64,000 bases of DNA. It comes from an uncultured Oscillospiraceae bacterium (GTDB lineage Bacteria > Bacillota > Clostridia > Oscillospirales > Acutalibacteraceae). The position numbers and the translations under genes are program-made. Every line of letters begins with the position of its first letter. Positions within the stretch are counted from its first letter, which is position 1. Shown piece after piece: positions 6,966 through 17,042 of this stretch. A model generated the notes under the pieces. That model saw nothing but the letters and a program-made list of their open reading frames with translations. It made no database searches and had not been told where the DNA came from. Location: contig CABUFC010000001.1 in NCBI GenBank assembly GCA_902490735.1, forward strand, positions 310,001 through 374,000. The letters run 5' to 3'.

Positions 6966-8300
6966 TCAGGCTCGAGTCATCAATACTACTGTCTCCACGT
7001 GCATTGTAGCAGGGAACATATCAACAGGAGTGTACTCAGCGACAGAATAGCTAAAATCATTTAAAATTGAAGCGTCGCGTGCGAGAGTAGCCGGATTGCA
7101 CGAAACGAATACGATTTTTTCAGGTTTATATTTTAATGCAATTGTATTTAAAACATCCATATCGGCGCCTTTTCGTGGCGGATCAAGTATGACTATATCT
7201 ATGTTATCATTAATGATTTCTGCGGCTTTTGACGCGTCGGCACAATAAAACTCAACATTAGAAATATTGTTTAATTTGGCATTTTCTTTGGCATTTGTAA
7301 TTGCCTCGCTTACAATTTCAATTCCAATGACTTTTTTTGCATTTTCAGCCAACGTAAGACCAATGGTTCCTGTGCCACAATATAAATCCAAAACGGTTTT
7401 ACCAAAAGGCTTTGCATATTCTTTAACTTTATTATAAAGCTTTTCGGTCATTACCGGGTTAACCTGATAAAAAGAACGTGCAGAAATATTGAACTTAAGA
7501 CCGCAAAGTTCATCTGAAATATAATCTTTACCATACAAAGTTATAAATTTTTTTCCGAAGATAACATTTGTTTTATCACAATTAATGTTTAATTGAAAAC
7601 TTGCAAATTTTTCTTTTAAAACTTCTTTAAGTTTTAAAATAAGATTTGAAAAATCGGGATAAGAATTGCTGCTTATTACAAGAACAACCATGATTTGACC
7701 GGTTTTAAAGGCTTTTCTAATTACCAAATTCCTTATTAAACCTGAATTTTGATTTTCATTGTAAATTGAAATTTTATTATTGATTATATAATCACTAACA
7801 GTATCTAATATCGGTTTAAATTCCACGGGCACAATTTTACAATCGTGATTTTTTATAATCCGATGTGTTTTATTAGCAAAAAAGCCAAAAACCCCATCGA
7901 ATGAAACAGGGTAACTGGCTTTGTTTCTATAGTTTAATCTATTGCCAGCAATTATACTTTGTGGCTTAATATCAATATGACCAATTCTTTTAAATGCATC
8001 ATATACAGATTGTTCTTTATTCTTTAGTTCTGTAGAATAATTGATTTCTCTATAAACGCAACCGCCGCAAGGAACCGATACCGGGCAATCGCTTTCAATT
8101 CTATCGTTCGATTTTGTAATAAATTCTTTGATAATTGCAACAAGATAATTTTTTTTAGCCTTAATAACGTGGCAAATTACAACATCACCTAAAAATGCTC
8201 CACGAACAAAGACCACCATATCATTATGGTGGCCAATGCCGCTACCGTCGTTAGACATAGCGGTAATTTCAATTATAAATTCATCGTTTTTATTAGGCAT
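6966..8300 (-). CDS. rlmD: 23S rRNA (uracil-C5) methyltransferase, RlmD/RlmCD family
   Basis: This 444-aa protein uses S-adenosylmethionine to methylate uracil C5 in 23S rRNA. An N-terminal TRAM domain (about 1-60) is followed by Fe-S cysteines in CPVSVPCGGCVY near 75-86. The C-terminal methyltransferase domain has DLYCGTGTIGL, LDPPRKGAD and the catalytic Cys in VSCNPATLARD. Many Firmicutes carry two paralogues, so the exact uridine (1939 or 747) is not decided by sequence. The start overlaps the stop of the upstream gene at 8300. The C-terminal tail (MTRA) lies beside a small GAGCCT/AGGCTC inverted repeat at 6956-6973, at the edge of the foreign patch. Confidence 0.93.
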   Translation of the reverse strand: MPNKNDEFIIEITAMSNDGSGIGHHNDMVVFVRGAFLGDVVICHVIKAKKNYLVAIIKEFITKSNDRIESDCPVSVPCGGCVYREINYSTELKNKEQSVYDAFKRIGHIDIKPQSIIAGNRLNYRNKASYPVSFDGVFGFFANKTHRIIKNHDCKIVPVEFKPILDTVSDYIINNKISIYNENQNSGLIRNLVIRKAFKTGQIMVVLVISSNSYPDFSNLILKLKEVLKEKFASFQLNINCDKTNVIFGKKFITLYGKDYISDELCGLKFNISARSFYQVNPVMTEKLYNKVKEYAKPFGKTVLDLYCGTGTIGLTLAENAKKVIGIEIVSEAITNAKENAKLNNISNVEFYCADASKAAEIINDNIDIVILDPPRKGADMDVLNTIALKYKPEKIVFVSCNPATLARDASILNDFSYSVAEYTPVDMFPATMHVETVVLMTRA

Positions 8301-8713
8301 TATGACAATCCTTTATTTTTTGCGGATACTTCAGGTATTGTAATTACTCTGCGGGAATCATACGTTTCGGTTAAAACATTTATTTCTACATCGTTAATTA
8401 GCACAACATCGTTATTAATCCAGCTTACTATCGCATTATCTTTTCCAACGTGCCAATAAATATTTTTTGTGGTTTCTTTACCGTTTACAGTGCTTATAAT
8501 TTCAGCTCTGCAGCCTTTACCGAGTGTTGCAATTTCAACCCTATAAACTTTTAACGTTTTAGACAGATCGTTTGAAAGGGAGGAAAACAAAAATTCACCC
8601 TTCGGCAGATCATCAAGGGTGTAATAAAGACTGCCTTTTATGGTGCCGGCAAGGTTTAAAAGCGTAACGATCAAAGTTAAAAAAACCAATAAAAAATTTA
8701 AAGCTTTTCGCAT
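8300..8713 (-). CDS. Secreted or membrane-anchored protein, DUF5412-like
   Basis: This 137-aa protein begins with a signal peptide or N-terminal anchor (about 5-25) after a basic MRK. The mature part contains IYWHVGKDNAIVSWINN and VVLINDVEINV, resembling the IYW...WxxxxxVxINxxxL pattern I recall for DUF5412. That assignment is tentative. A GAGGTG ribosome binding site precedes the ATG. The gene abuts rlmD and is probably cotranscribed with it; no functional link is evident. Confidence 0.6.
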   Translation of the reverse strand: MRKALNFLLVFLTLIVTLLNLAGTIKGSLYYTLDDLPKGEFLFSSLSNDLSKTLKVYRVEIATLGKGCRAEIISTVNGKETTKNIYWHVGKDNAIVSWINNDVVLINDVEINVLTETYDSRRVITIPEVSAKNKGLS

Positions 8714-8790
8714 TTTTGCACCTCATATATTACAATACAGATATATTTTACTACAATTTTTTGTAGCTTTCAAGTGATTATATAAAATTG

Positions 8791-8819
8791 TTGAAATTAA
8801 TGTAAAATCGATGTATAAT
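8791..8819 (+). promoter_or_regulatory. SigA-type promoter of the glycosyltransferase gene
   Basis: TTGAAA (8791-8796) and TATAAT (8814-8819) are separated by 17 bases, 15 bases before the ATG at 8835. Confidence 0.7.
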
Positions 8820-8834
8820 TGATTTGGTGATTTA

Positions 8835-10007
8835 ATGAAAATTTTAATAATTTCACAGCACTTTTTTCCGGATAATTTCAGGATTAACGACATTGCATCT
8901 GAGCTTGTAAACAGGGGACATGATGTCACCGTAATCACTTCGTTACCCGATTACGCTAACGGATACGTACCGGAAGAATACAAAGAAAAATTTGTTGATG
9001 AATATAACGGTGTAAAAGTTTTCCGCATAAAGGTTCATGAAAGACGTTCCGGCGTTAAAAATCGTGCTTTGAATTATTTTTCTTTTTTAAGAAACTCCAC
9101 CAAATTTATTAAAAAAAATATTGTAGATTTTGATATAATTTTTTCATACCAAACTTCTCCTGTAATGATGGCTCATGCAGCGGTAAAAGCTAAAAAGAAA
9201 TTAAAAAAGAAACTTGTGCTTTATTGTCTTGATTTGTGGCCGGAGTCACTAAAAGCATGGGGCGTTAAAGAAAGTAATCCATTATTTAAAATAATGCACA
9301 AATACTCTAAATGGGTATACAAAAACGTAGATACTTTAGCTGTATCTTCAAATTCATTTATCAAATATTTAACATGTACAAATAATGTCGATAAAAGCAA
9401 GTTAATATATCTTCCTCAGCACTGCACTCCGATTTTTTTAGAAAAAAAACATACTAATAAACCTGTATTTGCTTTTGGAGGCAACATAGGTTCGGTGCAA
9501 GATATTCCGTGCATAATAAAAGCTTGCAATGAAATTAAAGATTTAGATTTTGAAGTTAGAATTTACGGCGACGGAAGCGAGTTTAATAATTGTGTAAAAT
9601 TAACCGAAAATATGAAGTTATCCAATAAGGTTAAATTTTTCGGCAGAGTGTCTCATAAAGATCTAATTTCCGCTTATAGTGATGCCGATGCTTTTTTGCT
9701 TACTTTAAGTTCAATAGGAGAAATCAGCAATACTGTTCCTGCTAAACTACAGGAATATATGTCTGCTGCAAGACCAATTTTTGCTGCAGCAGGCACAGGA
9801 GTTAAAGAAATTATTTCTAAATCCGGTTGCGGGCGTTCTGCTAACTCGGGAGATTATAAAGCGCTTTCTGGCTTTATGAAAGAATTTATTACACAGCCTG
9901 AGAAATTCAGCAATTGTGGACAAGCAGGATACGATTATTATATAAATAATTTTACTTTAGATGTTTTTATCGAGCGACTTTTAAAAATTTTTAATAACAA
10001 TTTGTAG
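8835..10007 (+). CDS. GT4-family glycosyltransferase, WcaI/WbuB-like
   Basis: This 390-aa GT-B glycosyltransferase opens with LIISQHFFPDNFRINDIA, characteristic of the WcaI/WbuB group of capsule and exopolysaccharide enzymes. The C-terminal half has GGNIGSVQDI, a nucleotide-sugar region (FFGRVSHKDL) and the GT4 donor-binding segment near PAKLQEYMSAARPI. It should be a cytoplasmic or membrane-peripheral enzyme that adds a sugar to a lipid-linked glycan. It is not inside a polysaccharide cluster; the only neighbour of possible relevance is the ruined cytidylyltransferase just downstream. The ribosome binding site is weak (GGTGA). Confidence 0.88.
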   Translation: MKILIISQHFFPDNFRINDIASELVNRGHDVTVITSLPDYANGYVPEEYKEKFVDEYNGVKVFRIKVHERRSGVKNRALNYFSFLRNSTKFIKKNIVDFDIIFSYQTSPVMMAHAAVKAKKKLKKKLVLYCLDLWPESLKAWGVKESNPLFKIMHKYSKWVYKNVDTLAVSSNSFIKYLTCTNNVDKSKLIYLPQHCTPIFLEKKHTNKPVFAFGGNIGSVQDIPCIIKACNEIKDLDFEVRIYGDGSEFNNCVKLTENMKLSNKVKFFGRVSHKDLISAYSDADAFLLTLSSIGEISNTVPAKLQEYMSAARPIFAAAGTGVKEIISKSGCGRSANSGDYKALSGFMKEFITQPEKFSNCGQAGYDYYINNFTLDVFIERLLKIFNNNL

Positions 10008-10018
10008 GGGAGAACGAC

Positions 10019-10193
10019 ATGATTTATGCCGCTATACTTGCAGGTGGTTCCGGTAACCGATGCTTGCAAAATATTTATTTTAAATAATCGTACGGTAAAA
10101 TTAATTAAAGGCGATGCGTCAAATTTTAAAATCACAACACAAGGCGACTATGATATTGCCTGTGCAATGGCTAGTAAGTATTTAAATGATTAA
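10019..10193 (+). pseudogene. IspD-type cytidylyltransferase, internally deleted relic
   Basis: After a good ribosome binding site (GGGGAGAA), an ATG opens MIYAAILAGGSGNR, the exact N-terminal nucleotide-binding opening of IspD/TarI cytidylyltransferases. It then runs out of frame. In another frame the C-terminal end of the same family follows: DACKIFILNNRTVKLIKGD, then NFKITTQGDYDIACAM and a stop at 10191. About 170 internal codons are missing, and the joint lies close to 10061, within GTAACCGATGCTTG. The gene is non-functional. Whether it made CDP-methylerythritol or CDP-ribitol cannot be told; another copy elsewhere would be needed for isoprenoid synthesis. Confidence 0.85.
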
Positions 10194-10204
10194 GGGGATA
10201 TAGT

Positions 10205-13200
10205 TTGCTTAATTTAATTCTCGGTCGCGCCGCAAGCGGCAAAACAACTTCAGTGTTACGTAGGATTGAGAACGACAAAAACGAAAAAATAATTTTACTT
10301 GTTCCGGATCAATTCTCGTTTGAAACCGAAAAAGCACTAATAAAGAACAATCTTCATCGTGTTAAAGTATTTGGATTTACAAGACTGTATGATACGGTGC
10401 TTAATCAGTATGGCGGCGAAGCGGGGGACAAACTCTCCGATGGCGACAAACTTATTCTATTATTGAGGGTCTTAAAGGAAGTTAAAGGCTCTCTTTCTGT
10501 TTATAAGAACTATTCAAATTCATTGGAATTTTGCAAAAAAGTTCTGTCTTTTTTTGATGAAATTAAACTTGCAGATATTTCTTTTAACGATCTTACAAAC
10601 GCCAATTTATCAAGCGAAAGCACTAAAGGAAAAATAGATGATTTAATAAAAATATATTTGCATTACTCGGCGTTAGTTGACAAAAACTTTATCGACCCGG
10701 CTGATAATATGCAAAGATTATATGAAGCCGTAAATAATCACAGATTTTTTAGTGATTATTCGGTTTATATTGATGGTTTTAAAGATTTTACAGGCATTCA
10801 ATTAAAAATTATCGAATGCATTATCAGGGATTCTAAAAGCACAACCATTACATTTAACTGCGATCCGGATGATTATATCACAAAGAATAAAATAATTTTT
10901 CATGATTCATACGAAAGCATTGGCAAAATTTTATCTTTTGCAAATAAATATTCGGTTAAAATTAGTGATGCGTTGCTTTTAAAAGACAATTATTTTTTAA
11001 ATGAAGATTTAGCATTCTTAGAAAAAAACCTTTTTGATAATAACGGAAAGCAGTTCGAACTATTTGCAGAAAATATCAATATCATTGAAAACGACACAGC
11101 TGATAATATGATAAATAGCGTAATGCTTAACATAAGAAAACTGGTTCGCACTAAAAACTACAGATTCCGTGATTTTGTTATTATTGCAAGAGATATTTCA
11201 AAATATGAAGATAAAATATTAGCATACTCAGCTATGTACAAACTTCCTGTTTTTCTTGATCGCAGAAGAAGTTTAAAATATTCGCCGATATCTAAATTTA
11301 TTTTATCGGCGCTTAATGCTGCAATTAGCTTTAAAACCAGCGAAATATTATCTTATTTAAAATCAGGTTTTAGTATTGTTTCTTCTGACGAATTATGCGA
11401 TCTAGAAGATTATTGCTACATTTGGGGCATTGATAAAGGAGATTGGTTTAATGATTGGACATATAGTCCATCGGGCTTTGAGGAAAATCGTGATAAGCAA
11501 AAGGATATTAATCTTTTAAATAATCTGAATGATACACGCAAAAAAATAATTACTCCGCTTATTGAATTAAGTAAAAAAATTAAATTACCAAATGCCGATT
11601 TTTGCAAAATCGTTTATGATTTTATAATTAAGAACAATATCTCGGAAAAACTTCAAACATATTTAGACAAAACCGAAAACGAATGCGATTTTGATGAAAA
11701 AGATTATATTGTTCAAAGCTACGATGCATTTATAGATGTTTTATCCGGACTTTCCCGCATAATATATGAGTCCGATACAGATATTAAAGCTTTTATTGAT
11801 TATTTAAGATCAAGTATTGAGAATACGACGATCGGAAATATACCACAAAATTTAGATGAAATATCCTGCGGCAGTGCTGACAGGATTCGTCCAGCACGTC
11901 CAAAAATTGCATTTATAATCGGTCTTAACGAAAATGAATTTCCTATGACTTACTCCGACAACAGTATTTTGCAAGCTTATGACAGAGAAAATTTAAATAA
12001 AGCCGGATTGGAAATTCCGCAAAGAGAATTGCAGTTTTATTATAAAGAAAACTTTATTTTATATTCAAATATCTGCTGTTCCAGCGAAAAAGTATTCTTA
12101 TGCTATTATAAAAATGACGGCAGCACTCCTGCCTATCCGTCGGATATAATCCGCACGGCAAAAAGGCTTTTTCCAAATTGCAATCACGGAATTTCTGACA
12201 ATTTTTATGATCAAATCGAAACGCCCGAAAATGCCTTTTTTGTTATTGCCTTAAATTTCTTAAACAAAAGTGATAAAGAGCCTATAAAAACAGCACTTAA
12301 AAATATACCTGAATATTCAAGTAAAATTGAAAATCTGGGCAAATCCATCAGTATTCATTCGGCTAATCTTTCAAACAATTTAATAAACAGCGTTTATAAC
12401 AAAAATTATATTGATTTATCTCCATCTAAAATTGAAAGATTTTTCAACTGCAAGTTCAGTTATTTTTGCAATTATGTATTAAAGCTTAAAAAGCTAAAAA
12501 AAGCCGAAATTAATCAATTAAAAAGAGGTACTATAGTTCATTTTTGCTTAGAAAACCTTATTAAAAAATACGGATCTAATTTTAAAAGCATTAGCGACGA
12601 AGCGATTAACAGCGAAATTGATGTTTTAATTCAAGAGTACATTAAAATTCTTTGCGGTGAAAATTACAAGCTGCCGGAACCATTAAAATATACTTTAGAA
12701 CTTATTTCCGCGTCTACCAAAATTATAGCAAAGCACATCGCTGCTGATTTTGCACAGTCGGATTTTGAACCTAAATTCTTTGAATTTTCCGTCGGCGAAG
12801 ATATTGAGCCTTTAAAAATCAGTGACATTAAAAATATAATAATTAACGGTAAAATAGACAGGGTAGACATTTTAAACGAGTCTGAAAAATACGTTCGAAT
12901 TATCGATTATAAAACCGGTACTAAAGAAATCAGGCTTGACGACGCGCTATATGGCATCAATTTGCAAATGTTAATTTACCTTTATGCATTAGTAAAAGGC
13001 AACAAAGAGTTAAATCCTGCCGGCGTTTTTTATCTTCATGCAACTGCCAAAAAATCCGATTACAAAGACGAACAAGATAAGCTTTGTATGCCCGGTGTGT
13101 TTTTAGACGATGACGCGGTTTTGTCAAAAATGACGCATGAAGGCGGAGGAAAATATATTCCGCTTAATGCGCACGGTAAAAGAATGAGCAATCCTTCAAT

Positions 13201-13447
13201 TAAAAAAGAAGATTTTAACACTATTTTCAGTTTTATTGAAAAGAAGATAATATCCATGCAAAGGGATATTTTAAACGGTGATTTTACCGTTAATCCAAAG
13301 CTATTTAACAGCGGGACTGCTTCCTGCAAATATTGCGACTTTAAAGATATTTGTAAAATTGAAGATAAAGCAAAATATGAAAAACTCAGCAGGAAAAAAT
13401 CAAATAGTGAAGTTCTTGATTTAATGGAGAATTACATTAATGAGTAA
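10205..13447 (+). CDS. addB: AddAB helicase-nuclease, AddB subunit
   Basis: This 1080-aa protein is the second subunit of the AddAB recombination helicase-nuclease that resects double-strand breaks. It begins MLNLILGRAASGKTT, an intact P-loop at 7-15. The C-terminal RecB-like nuclease domain holds the AddB iron-sulfur cysteines: one near residue 750 (FFNCKFSYFC) and a cluster near 1040-1050 (CKYCDFKDIC). Active-site residues lie around VRIIDYKTG. The start is TTG, preceded by AAGGGGAT. It overlaps addA by eight bases. Length is normal for clostridial AddB. Confidence 0.96.
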   Translation: MLNLILGRAASGKTTSVLRRIENDKNEKIILLVPDQFSFETEKALIKNNLHRVKVFGFTRLYDTVLNQYGGEAGDKLSDGDKLILLLRVLKEVKGSLSVYKNYSNSLEFCKKVLSFFDEIKLADISFNDLTNANLSSESTKGKIDDLIKIYLHYSALVDKNFIDPADNMQRLYEAVNNHRFFSDYSVYIDGFKDFTGIQLKIIECIIRDSKSTTITFNCDPDDYITKNKIIFHDSYESIGKILSFANKYSVKISDALLLKDNYFLNEDLAFLEKNLFDNNGKQFELFAENINIIENDTADNMINSVMLNIRKLVRTKNYRFRDFVIIARDISKYEDKILAYSAMYKLPVFLDRRRSLKYSPISKFILSALNAAISFKTSEILSYLKSGFSIVSSDELCDLEDYCYIWGIDKGDWFNDWTYSPSGFEENRDKQKDINLLNNLNDTRKKIITPLIELSKKIKLPNADFCKIVYDFIIKNNISEKLQTYLDKTENECDFDEKDYIVQSYDAFIDVLSGLSRIIYESDTDIKAFIDYLRSSIENTTIGNIPQNLDEISCGSADRIRPARPKIAFIIGLNENEFPMTYSDNSILQAYDRENLNKAGLEIPQRELQFYYKENFILYSNICCSSEKVFLCYYKNDGSTPAYPSDIIRTAKRLFPNCNHGISDNFYDQIETPENAFFVIALNFLNKSDKEPIKTALKNIPEYSSKIENLGKSISIHSANLSNNLINSVYNKNYIDLSPSKIERFFNCKFSYFCNYVLKLKKLKKAEINQLKRGTIVHFCLENLIKKYGSNFKSISDEAINSEIDVLIQEYIKILCGENYKLPEPLKYTLELISASTKIIAKHIAADFAQSDFEPKFFEFSVGEDIEPLKISDIKNIIINGKIDRVDILNESEKYVRIIDYKTGTKEIRLDDALYGINLQMLIYLYALVKGNKELNPAGVFYLHATAKKSDYKDEQDKLCMPGVFLDDDAVLSKMTHEGGGKYIPLNAHGKRMSNPSIKKEDFNTIFSFIEKKIISMQRDILNGDFTVNPKLFNSGTASCKYCDFKDICKIEDKAKYEKLSRKKSNSEVLDLMENYINE

Positions 13448-16400
13448 GTTTTTACCAACAAAACAGCAAGAATTTGCAATAAATTCAAACGGAGAAATTT
13501 TAGTTTCTGCTTCTGCCGGAAGCGGAAAAACTGCTGTTTTAGTAGAACGCGTTATTAGTAAAATTATCGACTCTAATAATCCAATCGATGCAGATAAGTT
13601 TTTAATAGTTACATTTACAAAAGCTGCCGCAAATGAACTTAAAGGAAGAATTAGTTTAAGGCTTAGTGAAGAAATTGCAAAAAATCCGAATAATTTCAGA
13701 CTAGCAAAACAACGCATGTTGATAAACCTTGCAAATATCGGAACAATTGATTCGTTTTGCTTAAAAATTATAAAGGATTATTTTCAAGAACTTGACATTG
13801 ATCCCGATTTTAAAATTATTGATGGTTCGTCTGAGCAAACCATATTAAAAGAATGCATCGATAAGGTATTTTTACAATACTTCAACGATGAGAACAGCGA
13901 TTTTTTAGCCTTTGTAGATTGCTTTGACGGTATTTATTCAGATGAAAACGCTAAAAAAGTAATTCTTGAAACCTATTATTATGCGCAAAATCAAGCTTTT
14001 TTTGACAGGTTTTTAAGTTCGGCAAAAGAAATATTTAAAGAAAATGTTGGCTTTGAAATATGGATTAAAAGCTTAAATAAAGAATATATCAGGGTTTTAA
14101 ACGGATATAAAAAAGACATCGAATCGGTTTTATCATCTATTTCGTTTATTAATGGCAGTGAAAAGCTTGTACCGTATGCCGATAATTTAACTGATATTAT
14201 CGATAAATATGTTGATGTGTTAAACAAGGATAGTTATAAAGAAATTAAAGATGGTTTAGCAAAAATTAATTCTGAAATCAACTTTTTGAGAATACCTACA
14301 ATTAAAGAACCTGAAGCCCCGGTATCTTCTGCAATTGAATATTTTAAAACCGTTAAAGAAAACATAAAAAAAATTGCTTCAAACGATCTTTTCGGATTGT
14401 ACTTTTATGACGAAAAAACTGTTATTAAAAACGCGGACAATATTTCACGAATCGTAAATATGCTTGTTGAAATAACGTCATTAGTTAACAAAGAATTTAT
14501 AAACAGATTAAAAAATGAGAGCTTAATGAATTTTAGGCTTGCATCAAGGCTTTTACTTCAGCTTTTAGTCGAATATAAAGATGGACAAATCGTTAAAACT
14601 AAACACTATTCACAAATAGTATCCAAGTTTTGCGAAGTACTTGTAGACGAATACCAGGATACCGACGATTTACAGGATATTCTATATTATTATTTATCCG
14701 ACGAAGGAAAAAATTTATTTATAGTAGGGGATTTGAAACAAAGTATTTATGGCTTTAGAGGGGGCAACTCTAAAAACTTTAAGCAAAAACAAATCAACTC
14801 AAAACTATTGACCGAAAAAAATCTAAATGAAAATTACAGTCGTAAGGTTTACCTTACAAATAATTTTAGAAGTAAAAAAGAAATTTGTGAGTTTGCAAAC
14901 AGAGTTTTTGGTCTTATTATGTCTGATAATGTAGGTGATACCTCTTACGGAAGCACTGAAGCGTTAGTTCCGAAAAAAGAATTTCCAAAGGTAAATGAGA
15001 ACGCTGTAGAAATAGATATTCTAAATAAATCAGACAATAACATAGATAGCAACGAAGAATTTGGTTTGTATTTAGCGGATAAAATCAATGAATTAACAAG
15101 CAAAGAGGCCTTTTTAAGCAGTAATAACGGAAAGCTAAGAAAAGCCGAATATAAGGACATAGCAATACTTGTCAGAAAGAGTATCGGCATTGTTGATACC
15201 GTAACAAAAGTTCTTGATAAAAAAGGTATTCCGACAATTGAAATTTCTGATAAACCGCTTATAAGTTCAGAAGTTGTAACTTTAGTTTCATTTTTAAAAG
15301 TGTTAAATAATAAAAACGATGAAATAGCATTGATTTCTGTTTTAACAAGTCCGATATTTGGATTTGATTTTGAAGAAATAATGACGTTTAAAACTAAATA
15401 TGATATATCGTTATATAAATGTTTAACTTTAGAAGCCAAATCAGGAAACATCAAATGCAAAAAAGCAATTGAGTTCTTTAAAAAGATTGAGAATCTGTCA
15501 TATTTGCATTCGGTATCAGAAATAATTGAAATAATTCTAAGATTAACATATTTTAAGCAAATTGTAACGTCTTTACCGGGCGGAAATTACCGAGCAAAAA
15601 ATATAGATGAATTTATAAGATTTGCAAAAGGCTTTAATACTTCTTTTGACGGATATATTTATTCGTTTTTAAATTCATATGAAGCTATTAAAGAATCCTA
15701 CACCGTTAAAAACGAGCTGAATACCGATTGTGATGCTGTTAAAATTATTACGATTCATAATTCTAAAGGTCTTCAATTTCCAATATGTATTGTCGATGTA
15801 TCGCACGACATAATTAACAGAAACGAAAAAAGCGCAATCGTTAATTTTGACAGCAACTTAGGCATAGGATTTAACTATTACAACAAAAACAAAAATATAA
15901 TTTATCCAACTTTTTCTTACGAAGCAATTAAAAGAAATACCGAAAAAGCTACGCGCGATGAAGAAATGCGCTTACTTTATGTTGCATTTACTAGAGCCGA
16001 AGAAAAATTGATCATAGTTTCGCGCAATCCTTCTAAAAAATCAATTAAAAGCACCGCAAATATCGTTGATTCTTTAGGAGCGGTTCAGGGTTGCAAACGC
16101 GTTGCAGAAACAGCATCCAATGTATCTTCATGGGTTTTATCCACTGTACTTACCACCGACGAATCTAACACCATAAGATCACTTTACGAATTGAGCGAAA
16201 TAAGTAACGGTCATTGCGGACTGTTTTCTGTAAAAATCAAAACGATTAATTTAAAAGAGGACAATGGTTCCAATTTTGCTTCTTCAAGCGAAAAAGTCAG
16301 CTATAATTCTGATATTTTAGATGAAATTAATAACCGATTTAATTACTCATATCCATACAGTAAAATCAATTCGTTAGAAGCTAAAACTTCAGTTTCAGCA

Positions 16401-16979
16401 TTAACTAAAAAGGACGCCTCTAAAAAATATGCCTTTACCAGCATCCCTTCGTTTGTAACTAAATTTAAGCTTACAAATACCGAAATGGGCACGGCACTGC
16501 ATAAATTTATGCAGCATGCAGATTTTTATAAGGCTAAAAGCAATTTATCCGAAGAATTAGAAAGACTTTATGAATGGAAGTTTTTATCAGCAGAAGAAAT
16601 TAATTCTTTAAACAAAGAGAGCATTAATATATTTTTATCCAGCGAGCTTTTAAAGCGAATGTTAAAATCGGATAAAGTGTTGCGAGAAGAGCGCTTTATG
16701 TTAGATATTAACGCGCGAGAAATCGATAAATCATTAGACGAGAGATACGATGATGAAAAGATAATTATACAAGGTGCCGTTGACTGTGCCTTTTTTGAAG
16801 AAGACGGTATAGTTTTAATCGATTTTAAAACCGACAGAATAAGCAAAAAGGAAGATCTAATTAGTTTATACAAAGAGCAATTAGAATATTACTCAATGGC
16901 GCTTAAAAAAATTTATGGAAAAAATGTTAAAGAATGTCATTTGTATTCAACTTATTTAAATGAAGATATCATAATTTAA
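13440..16979 (+). CDS. addA: AddAB helicase-nuclease, AddA subunit
   Basis: This 1179-aa UvrD-like helicase and nuclease has Walker A SASAGSGKT (23-31), VTFTKAAANEL (motif Ia), Walker B VDEYQDTDD near 405, FIVGDLKQSIYGFRGG (motif III) and YVAFTRAEEKL (motif VI). The C-terminal nuclease domain contains GAVDCAFFEE and LIDFKTD, the metal-binding Asp and catalytic Lys region. AddA unwinds 3' to 5' and the complex responds to Chi-like sites. The eight-base overlap with addB indicates coupled translation and stoichiometric production. Confidence 0.97.
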   Translation: MSKFLPTKQQEFAINSNGEILVSASAGSGKTAVLVERVISKIIDSNNPIDADKFLIVTFTKAAANELKGRISLRLSEEIAKNPNNFRLAKQRMLINLANIGTIDSFCLKIIKDYFQELDIDPDFKIIDGSSEQTILKECIDKVFLQYFNDENSDFLAFVDCFDGIYSDENAKKVILETYYYAQNQAFFDRFLSSAKEIFKENVGFEIWIKSLNKEYIRVLNGYKKDIESVLSSISFINGSEKLVPYADNLTDIIDKYVDVLNKDSYKEIKDGLAKINSEINFLRIPTIKEPEAPVSSAIEYFKTVKENIKKIASNDLFGLYFYDEKTVIKNADNISRIVNMLVEITSLVNKEFINRLKNESLMNFRLASRLLLQLLVEYKDGQIVKTKHYSQIVSKFCEVLVDEYQDTDDLQDILYYYLSDEGKNLFIVGDLKQSIYGFRGGNSKNFKQKQINSKLLTEKNLNENYSRKVYLTNNFRSKKEICEFANRVFGLIMSDNVGDTSYGSTEALVPKKEFPKVNENAVEIDILNKSDNNIDSNEEFGLYLADKINELTSKEAFLSSNNGKLRKAEYKDIAILVRKSIGIVDTVTKVLDKKGIPTIEISDKPLISSEVVTLVSFLKVLNNKNDEIALISVLTSPIFGFDFEEIMTFKTKYDISLYKCLTLEAKSGNIKCKKAIEFFKKIENLSYLHSVSEIIEIILRLTYFKQIVTSLPGGNYRAKNIDEFIRFAKGFNTSFDGYIYSFLNSYEAIKESYTVKNELNTDCDAVKIITIHNSKGLQFPICIVDVSHDIINRNEKSAIVNFDSNLGIGFNYYNKNKNIIYPTFSYEAIKRNTEKATRDEEMRLLYVAFTRAEEKLIIVSRNPSKKSIKSTANIVDSLGAVQGCKRVAETASNVSSWVLSTVLTTDESNTIRSLYELSEISNGHCGLFSVKIKTINLKEDNGSNFASSSEKVSYNSDILDEINNRFNYSYPYSKINSLEAKTSVSALTKKDASKKYAFTSIPSFVTKFKLTNTEMGTALHKFMQHADFYKAKSNLSEELERLYEWKFLSAEEINSLNKESINIFLSSELLKRMLKSDKVLREERFMLDINAREIDKSLDERYDDEKIIIQGAVDCAFFEEDGIVLIDFKTDRISKKEDLISLYKEQLEYYSMALKKIYGKNVKECHLYSTYLNEDIII

Positions 16980-16980
16980 A

Positions 16981-17012
16981 TAGCAGGCGATAAGCCTGTT
17001 ATTTTTTATTTT
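16981..17012 (+). terminator. Terminator after addA
   Basis: The inverted repeat AGCAGGC-GATAA-GCCTGTT is followed by a T-rich run, immediately downstream of the addA stop codon. Confidence 0.8.
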
Positions 17013-17042
17013 TTTATGCATATATATTTTTGAGGTGTTTAT

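Noticed and set aside
6956..6973. GAGCCT/AGGCTC inverted repeat at the rlmD end as a transposon terminus or target duplication
   Set aside because: It is short, not repeated at the other side of the island and has no transposase; it may be a weak hairpin only.
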